Positions 20,256 through 29,910 are shown, numbered from the stretch's first letter. The stretch: 32,500 bases of DNA from Antedon mediterranea (GCF_964355755.1 NC_092671.1:15850001-15882500), one strand, 5' to 3'. The notes: generated by a model not told the origin, from the letters alone. Numbers and translations: made by a program.

Positions 20256-23200
20256 GTTAGTGAGAGTTACAGTTAAATCGTATTCTGGCAATTTAGACAT
20301 AACCTACCAAAAGCTGAGGTTCGGTCAAGATGATTTACTGATATTATTATACATATATACGTATTTGGCCTACCTGGTCCAACTACTGAATAAACCGAAG
20401 GTTTGGTATAATAATAATAATATTAATTTGTAGTTAAATTGATTAATATTTCACATTTAAAATGTTACCTTTGTATCGCTAGCCAATCCATGTGATTACG
20501 GTGATGTGGAAGATGGAAATGTTAAATGTAGTAAGTCTTTACAATGATTAATCGTGTAGTCATATTTTGTAACCCATCCGCGGCCGTCGACGCACTACAT
20601 CAATTTTTCTTTTTCGACCTTGATGGGAGCAAACATTGCTTTTCGCAATCATGTAGGTGCCTAATAAAGTATGGACCAGCATTAATCATATCTTTGATTA
20701 TCTTGATAATAAAAGTTCTGTTATTATGATTTTTATCTATGTTTTTATTCTATTAGTCAATCCATGTGATGAAGGGGACAAATGTTTGGAATTTAGTAAC
20801 ACGGAATGTATGTTCATATATAGTATTAGTAGCATTGGATGTCAATCGATTAGGCGACGAAGTGATGGTGGTAAGTCGTTATAATGGTAATGAATAGGCC
20901 TATATAATAATATAGCCACCATCAATAGTCCCCTGTCAATGACAGGAGACACTCTTATATAATATAATAATATAGATATTTTTTCGATAGTTCTAGCTTC
21001 ATTGATGCCGACTTTTTTTTTTTCATAGGAGATCCATGTGAGGGCGACCCATGTGGGCAACACCGATGTCTTTCCGAAGATGGATTTTATATCTGTATTG
21101 AGTCACTTGGAAGTAAGTTGTTCATATGTGTAACAACCTCTACTGTTGGGCGTAGGTTTCACTTGAACGATCAAATAAACAATCTCAGACAACTTGTAAC
21201 GCATCAAACACTTTATTCAATTCTCAATGGCGATGGCCATGGCAACTTTCCGATGTGATGAAGATCACGAAAATGACGCTGATGATGATCAGCTATTGAA
21301 TAAAGACTGACTTTACTGATGGTGATGATGGTTTCAAGTTTGTATCTCTTCTAGATAGACCTACGCATAGAACACATTATCTTTGTGAGCGGACATATTA
21401 GACAACTTTTAATTATAGAGGGCGCTAAACTAACAGGTGACCCAGAGCCATATATATAAATATAATTATGGCTCTGAGGTGACCGTAACATCCCGGCCCC
21501 TTAAAGGCGATTAAATCGAACCTTTACTATATATATACATATGTTACGGGTAACGACAAACAATAAAAGGTAATAAGTCAATAAGTCTCTTATAAAGTTC
21601 ACATAAGTCAAAATTCAAATATATCACTGGCAAACATCTCACAATGTGCATGTCTAATCATTTCCGTTGACTTCTAGAAGTATGATCTTAGTGATTGATC
21701 TTACTAGAGTTCCAACCGACGTTTTCAATCTCACAGAACGCACCATTCCATCTGAATCATTCTGGAGCACTTCTATCACTCGAGCAAGCGGCCACGAGCA
21801 TCGTGGAACCGATGGGTCATGAACCAAAACACAATGTCGCCATTCGCAACATTCTGCTGTTTCTTACACATCTGACGCCTTTGTTATTGGTCTCCCATTC
21901 ACTATCGTTTCGACTTCACAGAAAAGCGTCTGCAATGTTTCATCGTTGATTGTTTGTTCTTCCATCAGCGAGCTGAGCACCTTGCGTACCGTGCGAATGC
22001 ATCTTTCCCAAACCCCGCCTTGATGGGAAGCTGCCGGAGGATTGAATTTCCATTTCACGTGATTCTCCTAGAGGTACTGGTGTATCTGTCCTTGATTCCA
22101 ATCATTAATGGCCGACCAAAGCTCCATAACAAAATTTCTTCCATTGTCAGACCGGATATGCTTCGGTACGCCTCTCCTAACGAAACGTCGATAAGCATTT
22201 AAGAATGAGTTTGTGTCCAATGATGATGCGACTTCCAGATGCACTGCTCTGATTGATAAGCAGGTAAAAATCACTCCATATCTTTTCAGTACTGATCTAG
22301 CATTTTTAACCTTAAATGGTCCAAAGCAATCAATCCCCACAAAGGTAAAAGGCGGGTGGGCTGGTGTAACTCTCTCAGCTGGCAGATCAGCCATTTTCTG
22401 ATGTGCTGTCGGAGCATTTCTTCTTCTGCATTGAACGCATTTCCTACTGATCCCTTTGATCATTGTTCGTCCTCCTACTGGCCAGTAAATTTGCCTCAGC
22501 TCAGATAGAACATGATTCACGCCTGAGTGCCCAGTACAGTTGTGGTAGTGTCTTAAGATGAGTATAGTCAGATCACTGGACTTTGGTAGTATGATTTGAT
22601 GTTTCAGATCTTCACTAACATTGGCCATACTCAGTCGACCTCCAACCTTCAATACACCATTTTCTAATTTCGGGTCCAACTTAATTAGTGGACTAGTTGA
22701 CTTTATTGTCTTGCCTGTCTCTAAGCTTCTGAATTCCTCAGAATACGAACGCTTCTGGGCACGTCTGATGAGTACCAGTTCTGCCTCCTTCAGTTCATCT
22801 ACTGAGAGAGGTTCCACTCACTCAGTGTCTTCCAACTTGAAAACTGTGAAGTTACGTTAGTTTATCCAGAGTGGTGTTGATTTCTGCCACAACTAACGCT
22901 GTTACGGCCTTCACTTCAGGGTCATTCATTCTGAGGGCGAGATCGTCTGACATCTCTGGCCACTAGGAATCATTTTGTGTGCGAAAATTTTGAACCGCAA
23001 TACCACATTTCACTCATCATCATTTCCTCTGCCGTCATCCCACGGGAAGCTAGGTCGGCCGAATTTTCAGCTGAATTCACGAACCTCCATTGGTCCTTGT
23101 TCGTCCTACTTAGGATTGCCGAAACTCGATTTCCCACGTATGTTTTGAACCTGGTTTTGTCGTTGCTCAGATATCTGAGCACACATGTGCTGTCGGTCCA

Positions 23201-25632
23201 GCACACGGACTGGTCAATTTTAATTTCCTTAAGCTCTTCTCTTATCATTGTGTCCAAGCGTGCTGATAACAGTGCAGCCTTCAACTCCAGTCTGGGAATT
23301 GTTTGAGCTTTAAGAGGAGCCAATCTGGACTTTGCTGCAACAAGGGTGCGGTTTACGTTGCCAGATTCATCCTTCTGGTAGAGATATGATGCTGCTCCGT
23401 AACTTGTGGATGACGCATCTCCTAAGCTATGCAGTTCACGACGTACTACGGTCCCAAACTCTGCAGATTTGTAGCATCGTTGAATTCGAATAGTCTCCAA
23501 CTTCTTCAGATCGGATAGCCACTGTTGCCATCTAGTCTTATATTCAATTGAGATTGTTGAATCCCAATCATAACCAAGTCGACAGAGCTCCTGCATCAAT
23601 AACTTTGCCTTGAGGATAAACGGTGATACCAGCCCTAACGGGTCAAATACAGACGAAACAACTGACAGGATACCCCTTCGAGTCGCAGGCTTTGTTGTTG
23701 GAGATATGGTATATCCCAAGCTATCTTCACTGACAAACCAGCGAACACCCAAGGCACGTTGCTGGTCTCCACCACATAAGGAAACTGAGTTTGGATCTTC
23801 CTTATCTCTCAGCGTGCTCACTAGTTTACTCGAGTTTGAAACCCATTTCGTCAGGTTGAAGCCTCCTCTTGCCAGCAACTGTTTTACTTGAATGGCTATA
23901 TCAATAGCACATTGTTCGTCGTCTGTCGCATATAGAAGACCGTCAACATAAAAATGCCTATCTGCTATCTGCGTGATTATTGGATCGTAGTCCTTTCCAT
24001 GGTCCTTTATCGTTTTCTTCAACGCAAAGTTGGCGCAACTTGGAGATGATCGGACACCAAACAGGTGCACTAGCATCTGGTATTCCTGTGGGGCCTTCTT
24101 CAGATCTCCCATTTCCCACCACAAGTAGCGGAGAAAGTCTGAGTCCTGTTCCTTTACCTTGACCTGGTAAAACATTTTCTCAATATCGGCACAAGAGGCA
24201 ACTGGAGAGCTACGGAATCTCATTAAAACTCCAACTAATGAATTGGTAAGGTCTGGTCCCTGGTTTAACTTGTCATTTAGGCATACTCCGTGAAACTTGG
24301 CAGAGCAGTCAAACACAACCCTTAGCTTTCCCGGTTTCTGCGGGTGTAAAACTGGGTGGTGCGGAAGATACCATTTTGGAATTGATCCATCGATGACCTC
24401 CGAAACCTTCCTTGTCCACTAACGTTTCCATAAATTCTGTGTACTTTCTGTGGGTGTCTGCAACGTTTCGAGTCGGCGCTCGGCCAATACACGATTGTTT
24501 GGTAATGTTGATGGGGAAGCCTTCCAAGGCATAGCAACATGGTAATGTCCATCATTGTATGTCACAGATTCCTCCATACTTGTTAATGCCTTCAATTCTT
24601 CTAACCGCTTCAAGTCTTCCTGTCTTCTAGCCACAGATCCCATACTACTACGAGAATTGGATGTCTTTGCCTTCCCTGCCACAGGCTGTACTACTTCCTT
24701 CTGCTTCCGACTTTCTATTTTCTGCATAAACAGTTTTTTCACAAAACCAATCATTGTCATGATCTTTCAGGGCATCTTCGTTAAGTGTGTTGCAATATTG
24801 GTCATTAGCCAGGATGATTGCTTCATAAGAAGTAATCCACTTTGTGTATCGTAATCTTGATTCTGTCACTGGCGGATTCTCATTCATATAGTTTCTCAGC
24901 TCCTCCGAACCTTTCTGTAGGTTCTTCCAGGCTATACCAAGAGCTTTATACTTCATTTCGGTAGCATATTCTTGTCCCTTGATAGTGGACTTGCGTTCTC
25001 GTTCATCTGATAACGCCATCGTACTTTAGAATATAAACTTGAAACTGTAACAGCCTCTACTGTTGGGCGTAGGTTTCACTTGAACGATCAAATAAACAAT
25101 CTTTAGGTAACTTGTAATGCATCAAACACTTTATTCAATCTCAATGGCAATGGCCATGGCAACTTGCCGATGTGGTGAAAATCACGATAATGACGCTGAT
25201 GATGATCAGCTATTGAATAAAGACTGACTTTACTGATGGTGATGATGGTTTCAAGTTTGTATCTCTTCTAGATAGACCTACGCATAGAACACATTATCTT
25301 TGTGAGCGGACATATTAGACAACTTTTAATTATAGAGGGCACTAAACTAACAGGTGAGCCGTACCAATATGACTGTGATATAGATTTATGCAATCATCAC
25401 GGACTCGATACTTTTGTTTCATTGATTTTAACCATCCTAAAGTGGAACCCCTCTTTTGAGCACCCCTAATAAGGAAGAAGGGGACAGTTTATGGTGGTTA
25501 TATCACAAAACAATAAACGACCAACCACAATTCAGGAAACATTCCTCAATAAGGGAGCAGATTGTTTTATTCCCGAAGATAAGTCTCCTTAACAGTGGCT
25601 CTACTGCATAAAATAGCCTAATAAGCTTTAAA

Positions 25633-25674
<42 letters not shown>

Positions 25675-27990
25675 AATGATGATGATGATTATGATGATGA
25701 TGATGATGATGATGATCATGATGATCATGATCATGATGATGATGATCATGAAGATGATCATGATGATGATCATGATCATGATGATGATGATGATCATGAT
25801 GTTGATGATGATGATGATGATGATGATGATCATGATAATGATGATGATCATGATGATGATAATAATAATAATAAAAATATAACAACAATAATAAATATAA
25901 CAACAACAACAACAACAATAACAATAACAACAACAATAACAATAACAATAATAATAATTTGGATCGATTAATATTTCACATTTAAAATGTTAATTTATTT
26001 ATTTATTTTTATTTTATTTTATTTCATCAAAAAAATAATAATAATTTTACCTTTGTATCGCTAGCCAATCCATGTGATAACAGTGCATGTGGAGATGACA
26101 TGTGTCTGTTCGAAGATGGAAAAGTTAAATGTAGTAAGTCTTTACAATGATTAATCGTGTTGTCATATTTTGTAACCCATCCGCGGCCGTCGACGCACTA
26201 TGTCAATTTTTCTTTTTCTACAATGATGGGAGCAAACATTGCTTTTCGCTAATCATGTAGGGGCCTATAAAAAGGATGGACCAGCATTAATCATATCTTT
26301 GATTATCTTGATAATTAAATTCTGTTATTATGATTTTAATCTATCTATGTTTTTATTCTTATTATTAGTCAATCAATGTGAAGAATGTTTGGAATTTAGT
26401 GACACAGAATGTATGTTCATAGATAGTACCCTTCGATGTAAATCGATTAGGCGAAGTGATAGTGGTAAGTCGTTATAATGGTAATGATATATTATACAGA
26501 TATTGACTGCTTAGAGGTTAAATATAAGATTTGACATCCCCGAGGGAATGATATTAAGTTCGAGGGAATATATATTTCCCGAAGCGCCAGCTGAGGGAAA
26601 TATATATTCCCCGAGAACTTAATATCATTCCCGAGGGGATGTCAAATCTTATATTTAACCGATATAAAAGGCAATATCTGTTATATTATATAGCCAAGAA
26701 CAAGTCTGCTGGGTTGGGTGAAGCTAGGCTAGGCCTCCTATAGTATTTGTATTGTATTTAAAACAAGCCTGCCTAGACACCTTACCTTGCGAAGAATAAT
26801 ATACAGATAATTACTAATTAATGATTCCTTGGCAATAAAATATTCACTTAGGCCTAGGTCGTTTAAATTAACAGAAGAATTTCCATCAATAAGCCTATTA
26901 GTATTAATAATAATATTATCTTCTCTCGATCTTCGAGGAGCCGAATCACCGGATGTTCAGCGCGTACTAGTTACTAGGTTACTACCGTGAGTATTGACCA
27001 ATCACAAACGGTGTTTCATCACATTTAGGGTGGACTTATAACAAATGAGGGCGCTATGTATGCATAGCTTAAATAGTTTAGAAGATTAATTTCTTCAAGC
27101 AAATTCCGTGGCCCAGCGGATGAAACGTTGTCTTGCGATGGAGTGACAATTCCACCCGAGTTCAAGATCGAGTAGATGACTTTTGTTTATTTATCGGCAA
27201 ACTCGAGTGTTGCACACGAAAATTACACAGTCAATATCATCGTACTCGAGAATTTATATGATTAATGACAGGGGACACGATTATTACGCGAAAATTACAC
27301 AGTCAATATCATCGTTCTCGAGGATATATACGATTTACGATCCTCGCAGCGGTAGTCATGTGATGCAGTTTCAACCAATCACGTTCGCGTATTTACATAG
27401 CCTATGTAATATAATAATATAGCCACAATAGTCCCCTATCAATGACAGGAGACACACTCTTATATAACGTTGATATTTTTTCGATAGTTCCAGCTTCATT
27501 GATGCCGACTTTTTTTCATAGGAGATCCATGTAAGAAAGACGACCCCGACGACAACCCATGTGGGCGACACCGATGTATTTCCGAAGATGGATTTTATAT
27601 CTGTTTTGAGTCATTTGGAAGTAAGTTGTTCAAATGATTTTAACCATCATAAAGTGGGACCCCTCTTTTGAACACCTCTATTTAGGAGAAAGGGGACACT
27701 TTATGGATGTTATGTCACAAAACACTAACACGACCAACCACAGTTCAGGGGACATTCCTCATTAAGGAGGGCAGTTGTTTTTTTTAGTCCCTAAGATAAG
27801 TCTCCTTAACAGTGGCTCTACTGAAATCAACATGAGTGGCATGGAGTTGGTGATTGATGATGATAGATTGAATTTCTTGTAGAAATAGTTATCTGTACAT
27901 AACGGACTGCCAAGTGAATACATTGATTCTGTTCTTATTACAGCCTCATTGTTTGCTGGCATGCAAGACCATAACAGGGCTAATGGATAA
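20192..27990 (+). CDS. modular secreted cysteine-rich protein, gene B (8 coding exons)
   Basis: The coding exons are 20192–20255, 20483–20530, 20757–20870, 21029–21112, 26065–26133, 26369–26464, 27522–27620 and 27944–27990. Joined, they total 621 nt with no internal stop: 206 residues plus TAA. Every intron is phase 1 with a consensus GT donor and AG acceptor. The product has a signal peptide and then six short modules in the order A1-B1-C1-A2-B2-C2, mostly four cysteines each (two in A1), and a short tail. The NPC…C and C-G-x-H-R-C…GFYIC spacings resemble half EGF-like domains, but I do not recognise the family. It is probably extracellular. A BEL/Pao element lies in the intron between C1 and A2. 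The gene assembles without frame damage, so it may still be expressed. Confidence 0.7.
20483..20530 (+). CDS. gene B exon: module A1 (two cysteines)
   Basis: This encodes [16 protein letters not shown]. Compared with A2 (26065–26133) it lacks 21 nt, in frame, that carry two of the four cysteines. Splice sites CTAG/CC and GTAAGT are shared with A2, as is the preceding intron end (TTTGTATCGCTAG). Confidence 0.65.
20757..20870 (+). CDS. gene B exon: module B1
   Basis: Thirty-eight codons with four cysteines: [17 protein letters not shown], then a hydrophobic stretch and [11 protein letters not shown]. The acceptor TATTAG and donor GTAAGT match those of B2. Confidence 0.7.
21029..21112 (+). CDS. 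gene B exon: module C1 (half-EGF-like)
   Basis: This encodes [20 protein letters not shown] then YICIESLG. Its four cysteines and GFYIC resemble the core of an EGF-like repeat. The BEL/Pao element begins 16 bp beyond the donor. Confidence 0.7.
21129..21490 (-). repeat. LTR of BEL/Pao element (3' LTR on minus strand)
   Basis: It begins TGTAACAACCTC and ends GACCGTAACA. It is 41 bp longer than its partner, essentially because of a 42-bp insertion unit near its right end. Confidence 0.92.
21443..21476. mobile_element. 34-bp hAT-like miniature element in the LTR
   Basis: It begins CAGAGCCATA and ends TATGGCTCTG, 10-bp terminal inverted repeats around an AT-only centre. It is flanked by identical 8-bp AGGTGACC (21435–21442 and 21477–21484), of which the other LTR has a single diverged copy (AGGTGAGCC). 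An 8-bp duplication and CAGAG-type ends are typical of hAT-family transposons. Confidence 0.75.
21680..22817 (-). pseudogene. BEL/Pao integrase, disrupted
   Basis: The minus strand shows a zinc-binding-like segment ([11 protein letters not shown]…CVQCRRRN), the catalytic core with [10 protein letters not shown] and IRSDNGRNF (the two Asp), and after a stop near 22070 the segment with GGVWERC (Glu). A further frame change near 21860 precedes the C-terminal part with [20 protein letters not shown]. The DDE residues are all visible, but the frame is broken at least twice. Confidence 0.85.
22970..24316 (-). pseudogene. BEL/Pao reverse transcriptase–RNase H, inactive
   Basis: An open stretch of 448 codons on the minus strand. 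It includes [16 protein letters not shown], motif [11 protein letters not shown], the motif C region [13 protein letters not shown], and RNase H residues in [26 protein letters not shown] and NSADLASRG. The normally invariant YVDD reads YVDG (glycine codon at 23939–23941), which should abolish polymerisation. The N-terminal part of RT lies upstream in other frames (24316–24600), and a frameshift separates RNase H from integrase near 22960. Confidence 0.88.
24316..25019 (-). pseudogene. BEL/Pao gag N-terminus fused to RT N-terminus
   Basis: The minus-strand ATG at 25019 follows the LTR by 27 bp and opens about 90 codons of gag-like helical sequence ([20 protein letters not shown]…). A frame change near 24750 leads into [12 protein letters not shown] and [17 protein letters not shown], the start of BEL RT. 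Two more frame changes (about 24450 and 24390) precede the main RT frame. The gag C-terminus, zinc knuckle and protease are absent. Confidence 0.75.
25046..25366 (-). repeat. LTR of BEL/Pao element (5' LTR on minus strand)
   Basis: It begins TGTAACAGCCTC and ends GAGCCGTACCA. It matches the other LTR along its full length apart from scattered substitutions and the 42-bp insertion present there. Confidence 0.92.
25372..25633 (+). other. intron sequence of gene B resuming after the BEL element
   Basis: From about 25425 to 25615 this is homologous to 27636–27832 downstream of module C2 (AAAGTGG…CCCTCTTTTGA, CCTTAACAGTGGCTCTACTG). It shows that introns were duplicated along with the exon block. 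Confidence 0.7.
25634..25965. repeat. compound microsatellite (GAT)n, (AAT/AAC)n
   Basis: A long GAT/ATC-type tract with interspersed TCATGATCATG palindromes runs to about 25860, then AAT and AAC trinucleotides to about 25955. The poly-His, poly-Met and poly-Ile frames here are artefacts of the repeat. Confidence 0.97.
26065..26133 (+). CDS. gene B exon: module A2
   Basis: Twenty-three codons: [20 protein letters not shown] then KC, with four cysteines. It lies after the BEL/Pao element and the GAT/AAT microsatellite, with the same flanking intron sequence as A1. Confidence 0.7.
26369..26464 (+). CDS. gene B exon: module B2
   Basis: Thirty-two codons: [19 protein letters not shown], then [11 protein letters not shown]. 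It is a shortened version of B1, with all four cysteines kept. Confidence 0.7.
26486..26692. repeat. foldback/MITE-like inverted repeat in gene B intron
   Basis: The core 26516–26660 has about 66-bp arms, nearly perfect complements, from GGTTAAATATAAGATTTGAC to its inverse, with a short loop around CGCCAGCTG. Weaker outer arms share CAGATATTG. The homologous intron after module B1 (20871–21028) lacks it, so it is an insertion. Confidence 0.8.
27105..27190 (+). mobile_element. tRNA-derived SINE head (putative)
   Basis: An A-box-like TGGCCCAGCGGA (27109–27120) and a B-box-like GAGTTCAAGATC (27159–27170) are about 38 bp apart, as in Pol III promoters of tRNA-derived SINEs. A T/A-rich stretch follows. 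The cloverleaf is imperfect, so it is not called as a tRNA gene. Confidence 0.45.
27522..27620 (+). CDS. gene B exon: module C2
   Basis: Thirty-three codons: [19 protein letters not shown], then [14 protein letters not shown]. It has a five-residue acidic insertion relative to C1. The flanking intron sequence (GATGCCGAC…TTCATAG) is shared with C1. Confidence 0.7.
27944..27990 (+). CDS. gene B terminal exon (predicted)
   Basis: After a TTATTACAG acceptor the phase-1 frame continues [15 protein letters not shown] and stops at TAA (27988–27990). AATAAA-like signals follow at 27990 and near 28170–28185. The short hydrophilic tail has no recognised motif. Confidence 0.5.
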
Positions 27991-28365
27991 TAAAAATAGA
28001 CGTTTCGAAGAAGTAGAAAATAGATTATAGAAATAGATTATTTAGTATGTAGGCCTACGTTTTCCGGAGGTAATTTGTGTCTTCAATTTTTTTCGGTAAT
28101 AAATAGTTAAACTGCGATATAACAAATAAGATTAATTGTAATTTATATTATGGATGTATAGGCCTACAATAAAAATGTCTCAAATAAAACTCTTTTATTA
28201 TTTTCTATTCATTAGACCCGTCTAATATTCCTAGAATAAAAAGAATGTGCACATGCCGCCTAAAATCAAGAACTGCTGATATTTTATGATTCTTTCATCC
28301 ATATTGAAAGAGATTCTTGTTTATTTACTGCTTAATGGTAACATTTCAAGTTTCATTTCAGCTGA

Positions 28366-28775
28366 CTTAGGCAAAAACACAAAAAAACGATCTGAGCATG
28401 TGCAAATGTATATAAAAGCACCCAGATAATGTACAGAGGGCAGTATAAAGATATAAGCAGTGAGTTAGGCAGATCATAAGTCAGCTCTACTTAATTGCCT
28501 AAGTCACACGTCTGACTTAGGCAGAAACACAAAAAATATAGTATATTGATATTAGCAGTGAGTTAGGCAGATCATAAGTCAGCTCTCCTTAATTGCCTAA
28601 GTCACACAGCTGACTTAGGCAGAAACACAAAAAAATATAGTATATTGATATAAGCAGTGAGTTAGGCAGATCATAAGTCAGCTCTCCTTAATTGCCTAAG
28701 TTACACAGCTGACTTAGGCAGAAACACAAAAAATATAGTATATTGATATAAGCAGTGAGTTAGGCAGAAAAACAA
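28366..28775. repeat. tandem repeat, ~98-bp unit
   Basis: GACTTAGGCAGAAACACAAA recurs at 28514, 28612 and 28711, spaced 98–99 bp; a diverged first copy lies at 28366. Each unit also carries the inverse (GCCTAAGTCACA…AGCT) and AGCAGTGAGTTAGGCAGATC, so it can form hairpins. It lies downstream of gene B. Confidence 0.9.
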
Positions 28776-29164
28776 AACAAAAATTATGACTTAGAGCTTT
28801 CTCAGGCGTATATATTTCCACGCGACGTACACAGCTGTCACTGAATGATAACTCATACAAAAAGTATATTTAACTCAACTAGAACTTTGATTCCTTGTAA
28901 TTCGATTAATACATCTTTCTACCACTACCAGTCAAGCCTTAATATATTCTTTATCATCTTTCCGTTTATCTACTCTGATCTTATTCTCTCTTCTTTTTTA
29001 ATATCTATTACATTCCACTTTTATACTGGACATGGAAATTTTAGGCTTCAGCGGAGGATAACATTTTCCCTCCAAAAATTATACGATTTTGATTGGCTAA
29101 TAATAAGGCGGACCTGGTCTAAAGCATCCTTCTCTAAACACAGAGAATCACAACATCAATAATA
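28776..29164. other. AT-rich DNA; nothing recognised
   Basis: No conserved protein, RNA or repeat is seen. A 105-codon plus-strand frame starting at 28845 has no recognisable features. Confidence 0.4.
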
Positions 29165-29470
29165 TGACACTAGCCTAGCCTAGCCTAGCCAAGCCTACGC
29201 TCAGACTATATCGGTTAGCAACGGAGGCCGGAAAAAATGGGAACTAAAAAAAAATCATCATCAAATTACACATTATCACCGGCTAACCGGCGGCGTCGTG
29301 CGCGCGTGTGCGTCATAATATTGAAGAAAAAAAAAATCATATCGCCTAGCATAGGCGAGCCTAGCCGAGCCGGGCCGGGCCAGAGACCAGGCCTAGGCTA
29401 CAGACGGTGCGAGCTTAGGCGGGCCGGGCCTAGTCTAGCCTAGCCGGGTTTAGCCTAAAATAAATAAAGA
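29165..29470 (-). repeat. rDNA intergenic spacer (minus orientation)
   Basis: It contains the spacer block (29202–29228), the CCGGCTAACCGG palindrome and the GCCTAGC-rich part with CCAGAGACCAGGCCTAGG and CAGACGGTGCGAGCTTAGGC. All match 3921–4100 or 4270–4467. Confidence 0.85.
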
Positions 29471-29490
29471 TTAAAAAAAAAAAAAAAAAA
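29455..29490 (+). other. poly(A) tract preceded by AATAAATAAAG
   Basis: Eighteen A residues (29473–29490) follow AATAAATAAAGATT at the end of the spacer segment. This looks like the 3' end of a retroposed, polyadenylated transcript or a simple A-tract; the choice is open. Confidence 0.5.
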
Positions 29491-29505
29491 CGAACCTTAT
29501 TTCTA

Positions 29506-29546
<41 letters not shown>
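29506..29546 (-). rRNA. isolated 41-bp 28S segment containing the classical R2 target site
   Basis: The minus strand reads AGCGCGGGTAAACGGCGGGA then GTAACTATGACTCTCTTAAG and GT, the universal 28S sequence in which R2 cleaves (between CTCTCT and TAAGG). Sequence on both sides is not 28S. Confidence 0.9.
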
Positions 29547-29547
<1 letters not shown>

Positions 29548-29724
29548 ACAGAAATGAAGCAGAAAAGGCCAAGGATGAAGCAAAATCTCTCCTCCTAGTA
29601 TGGTTAATATGGTTAATATGGTTAATATTAACAGATTTACCCGTCGTCATAAACAACGTTTTTTATACTGCAAGTAATGTTTCGAAGCATCTACCACCCA
29701 CCACCGGTTTGCCCGTCTTGTGCG
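29547..29724 (-). other. possible 3' external spacer or captured DNA
   Basis: This lies immediately downstream (minus strand) of the 28S 3' terminus. It includes three ATATGGTTA-type repeats near 29598–29628. No function is recognised. Confidence 0.35.
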
Positions 29725-29910
29725 GACAAATCTCGCGGATCATGTAAGGTTTAGTTTCAGTAGATCGCAGCGAAACGGCTGCTCTGCTAGTCACGACACC
29801 TCGATCCATACCCAAGTCGTCTGCAACTGATTTTGCGCCTTTCTCGCAGAGGATGGATTCCTCCAAGCTACCGTGTAATTTGCATGCACGGGCAGGGTTC
29901 GGGGATCGCG
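29725..29910 (-). rRNA. 28S rRNA 3'-terminal segment
   Basis: The minus strand contains GGCGC…AAATC…GCAGACGACTT, then TAGCAGAGCAGC, CGCTGCGATCTACTGAAA and GAGATTTGTC, corresponding to the conserved last ~150 nt of animal 28S (TAGCAGAGCAGC…CGCTGCGATCTATTGAAAG…GGTTTGTC). It is joined directly to the 28S 5' portion at about 29911, so some 2 kb or more of 28S is missing. An open frame on this strand (29923–29663) is not a protein gene. Confidence 0.8.

Larger units (their letters stand above)
21129..25366 (-). mobile_element. BEL/Pao LTR retrotransposon, defective, in intron of gene B
   Basis: Two direct LTRs (21129–21490 and 25046–25366), both TG…CA, bound the element. ATATG flanks it on both sides (21124–21128 and 25367–25371) as a 5-bp target duplication. 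It is transcribed from the minus strand. An AAGGGGCCGGGA purine tract (minus strand) sits just inside the 21490 LTR. The internal coding order gag–RT–RNase H–integrase fits BEL/Pao, but at 4.2 kb the element is well short of the usual 6–7 kb. The protease and most of gag are missing, and the remaining frames are broken. Confidence 0.93.

Noticed and set aside
21954-24854. Plus-strand frames across the BEL/Pao element
   Set aside because: They are antisense shadows of the minus-strand gag–pol remnants.
25618-25948. Poly-His, poly-Met and poly-Ile open frames
   Set aside because: They are translations of the GAT/AAT microsatellite.
27105-27190. Functional tRNA gene
   Set aside because: Box motifs are present but the cloverleaf stems do not pair well; a SINE head fits better.
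28366-28775. Possible CRISPR-like array from the spaced GACTTAGGCAG motif
   Set aside because: The whole 98-bp unit is repeated, including the would-be spacers.
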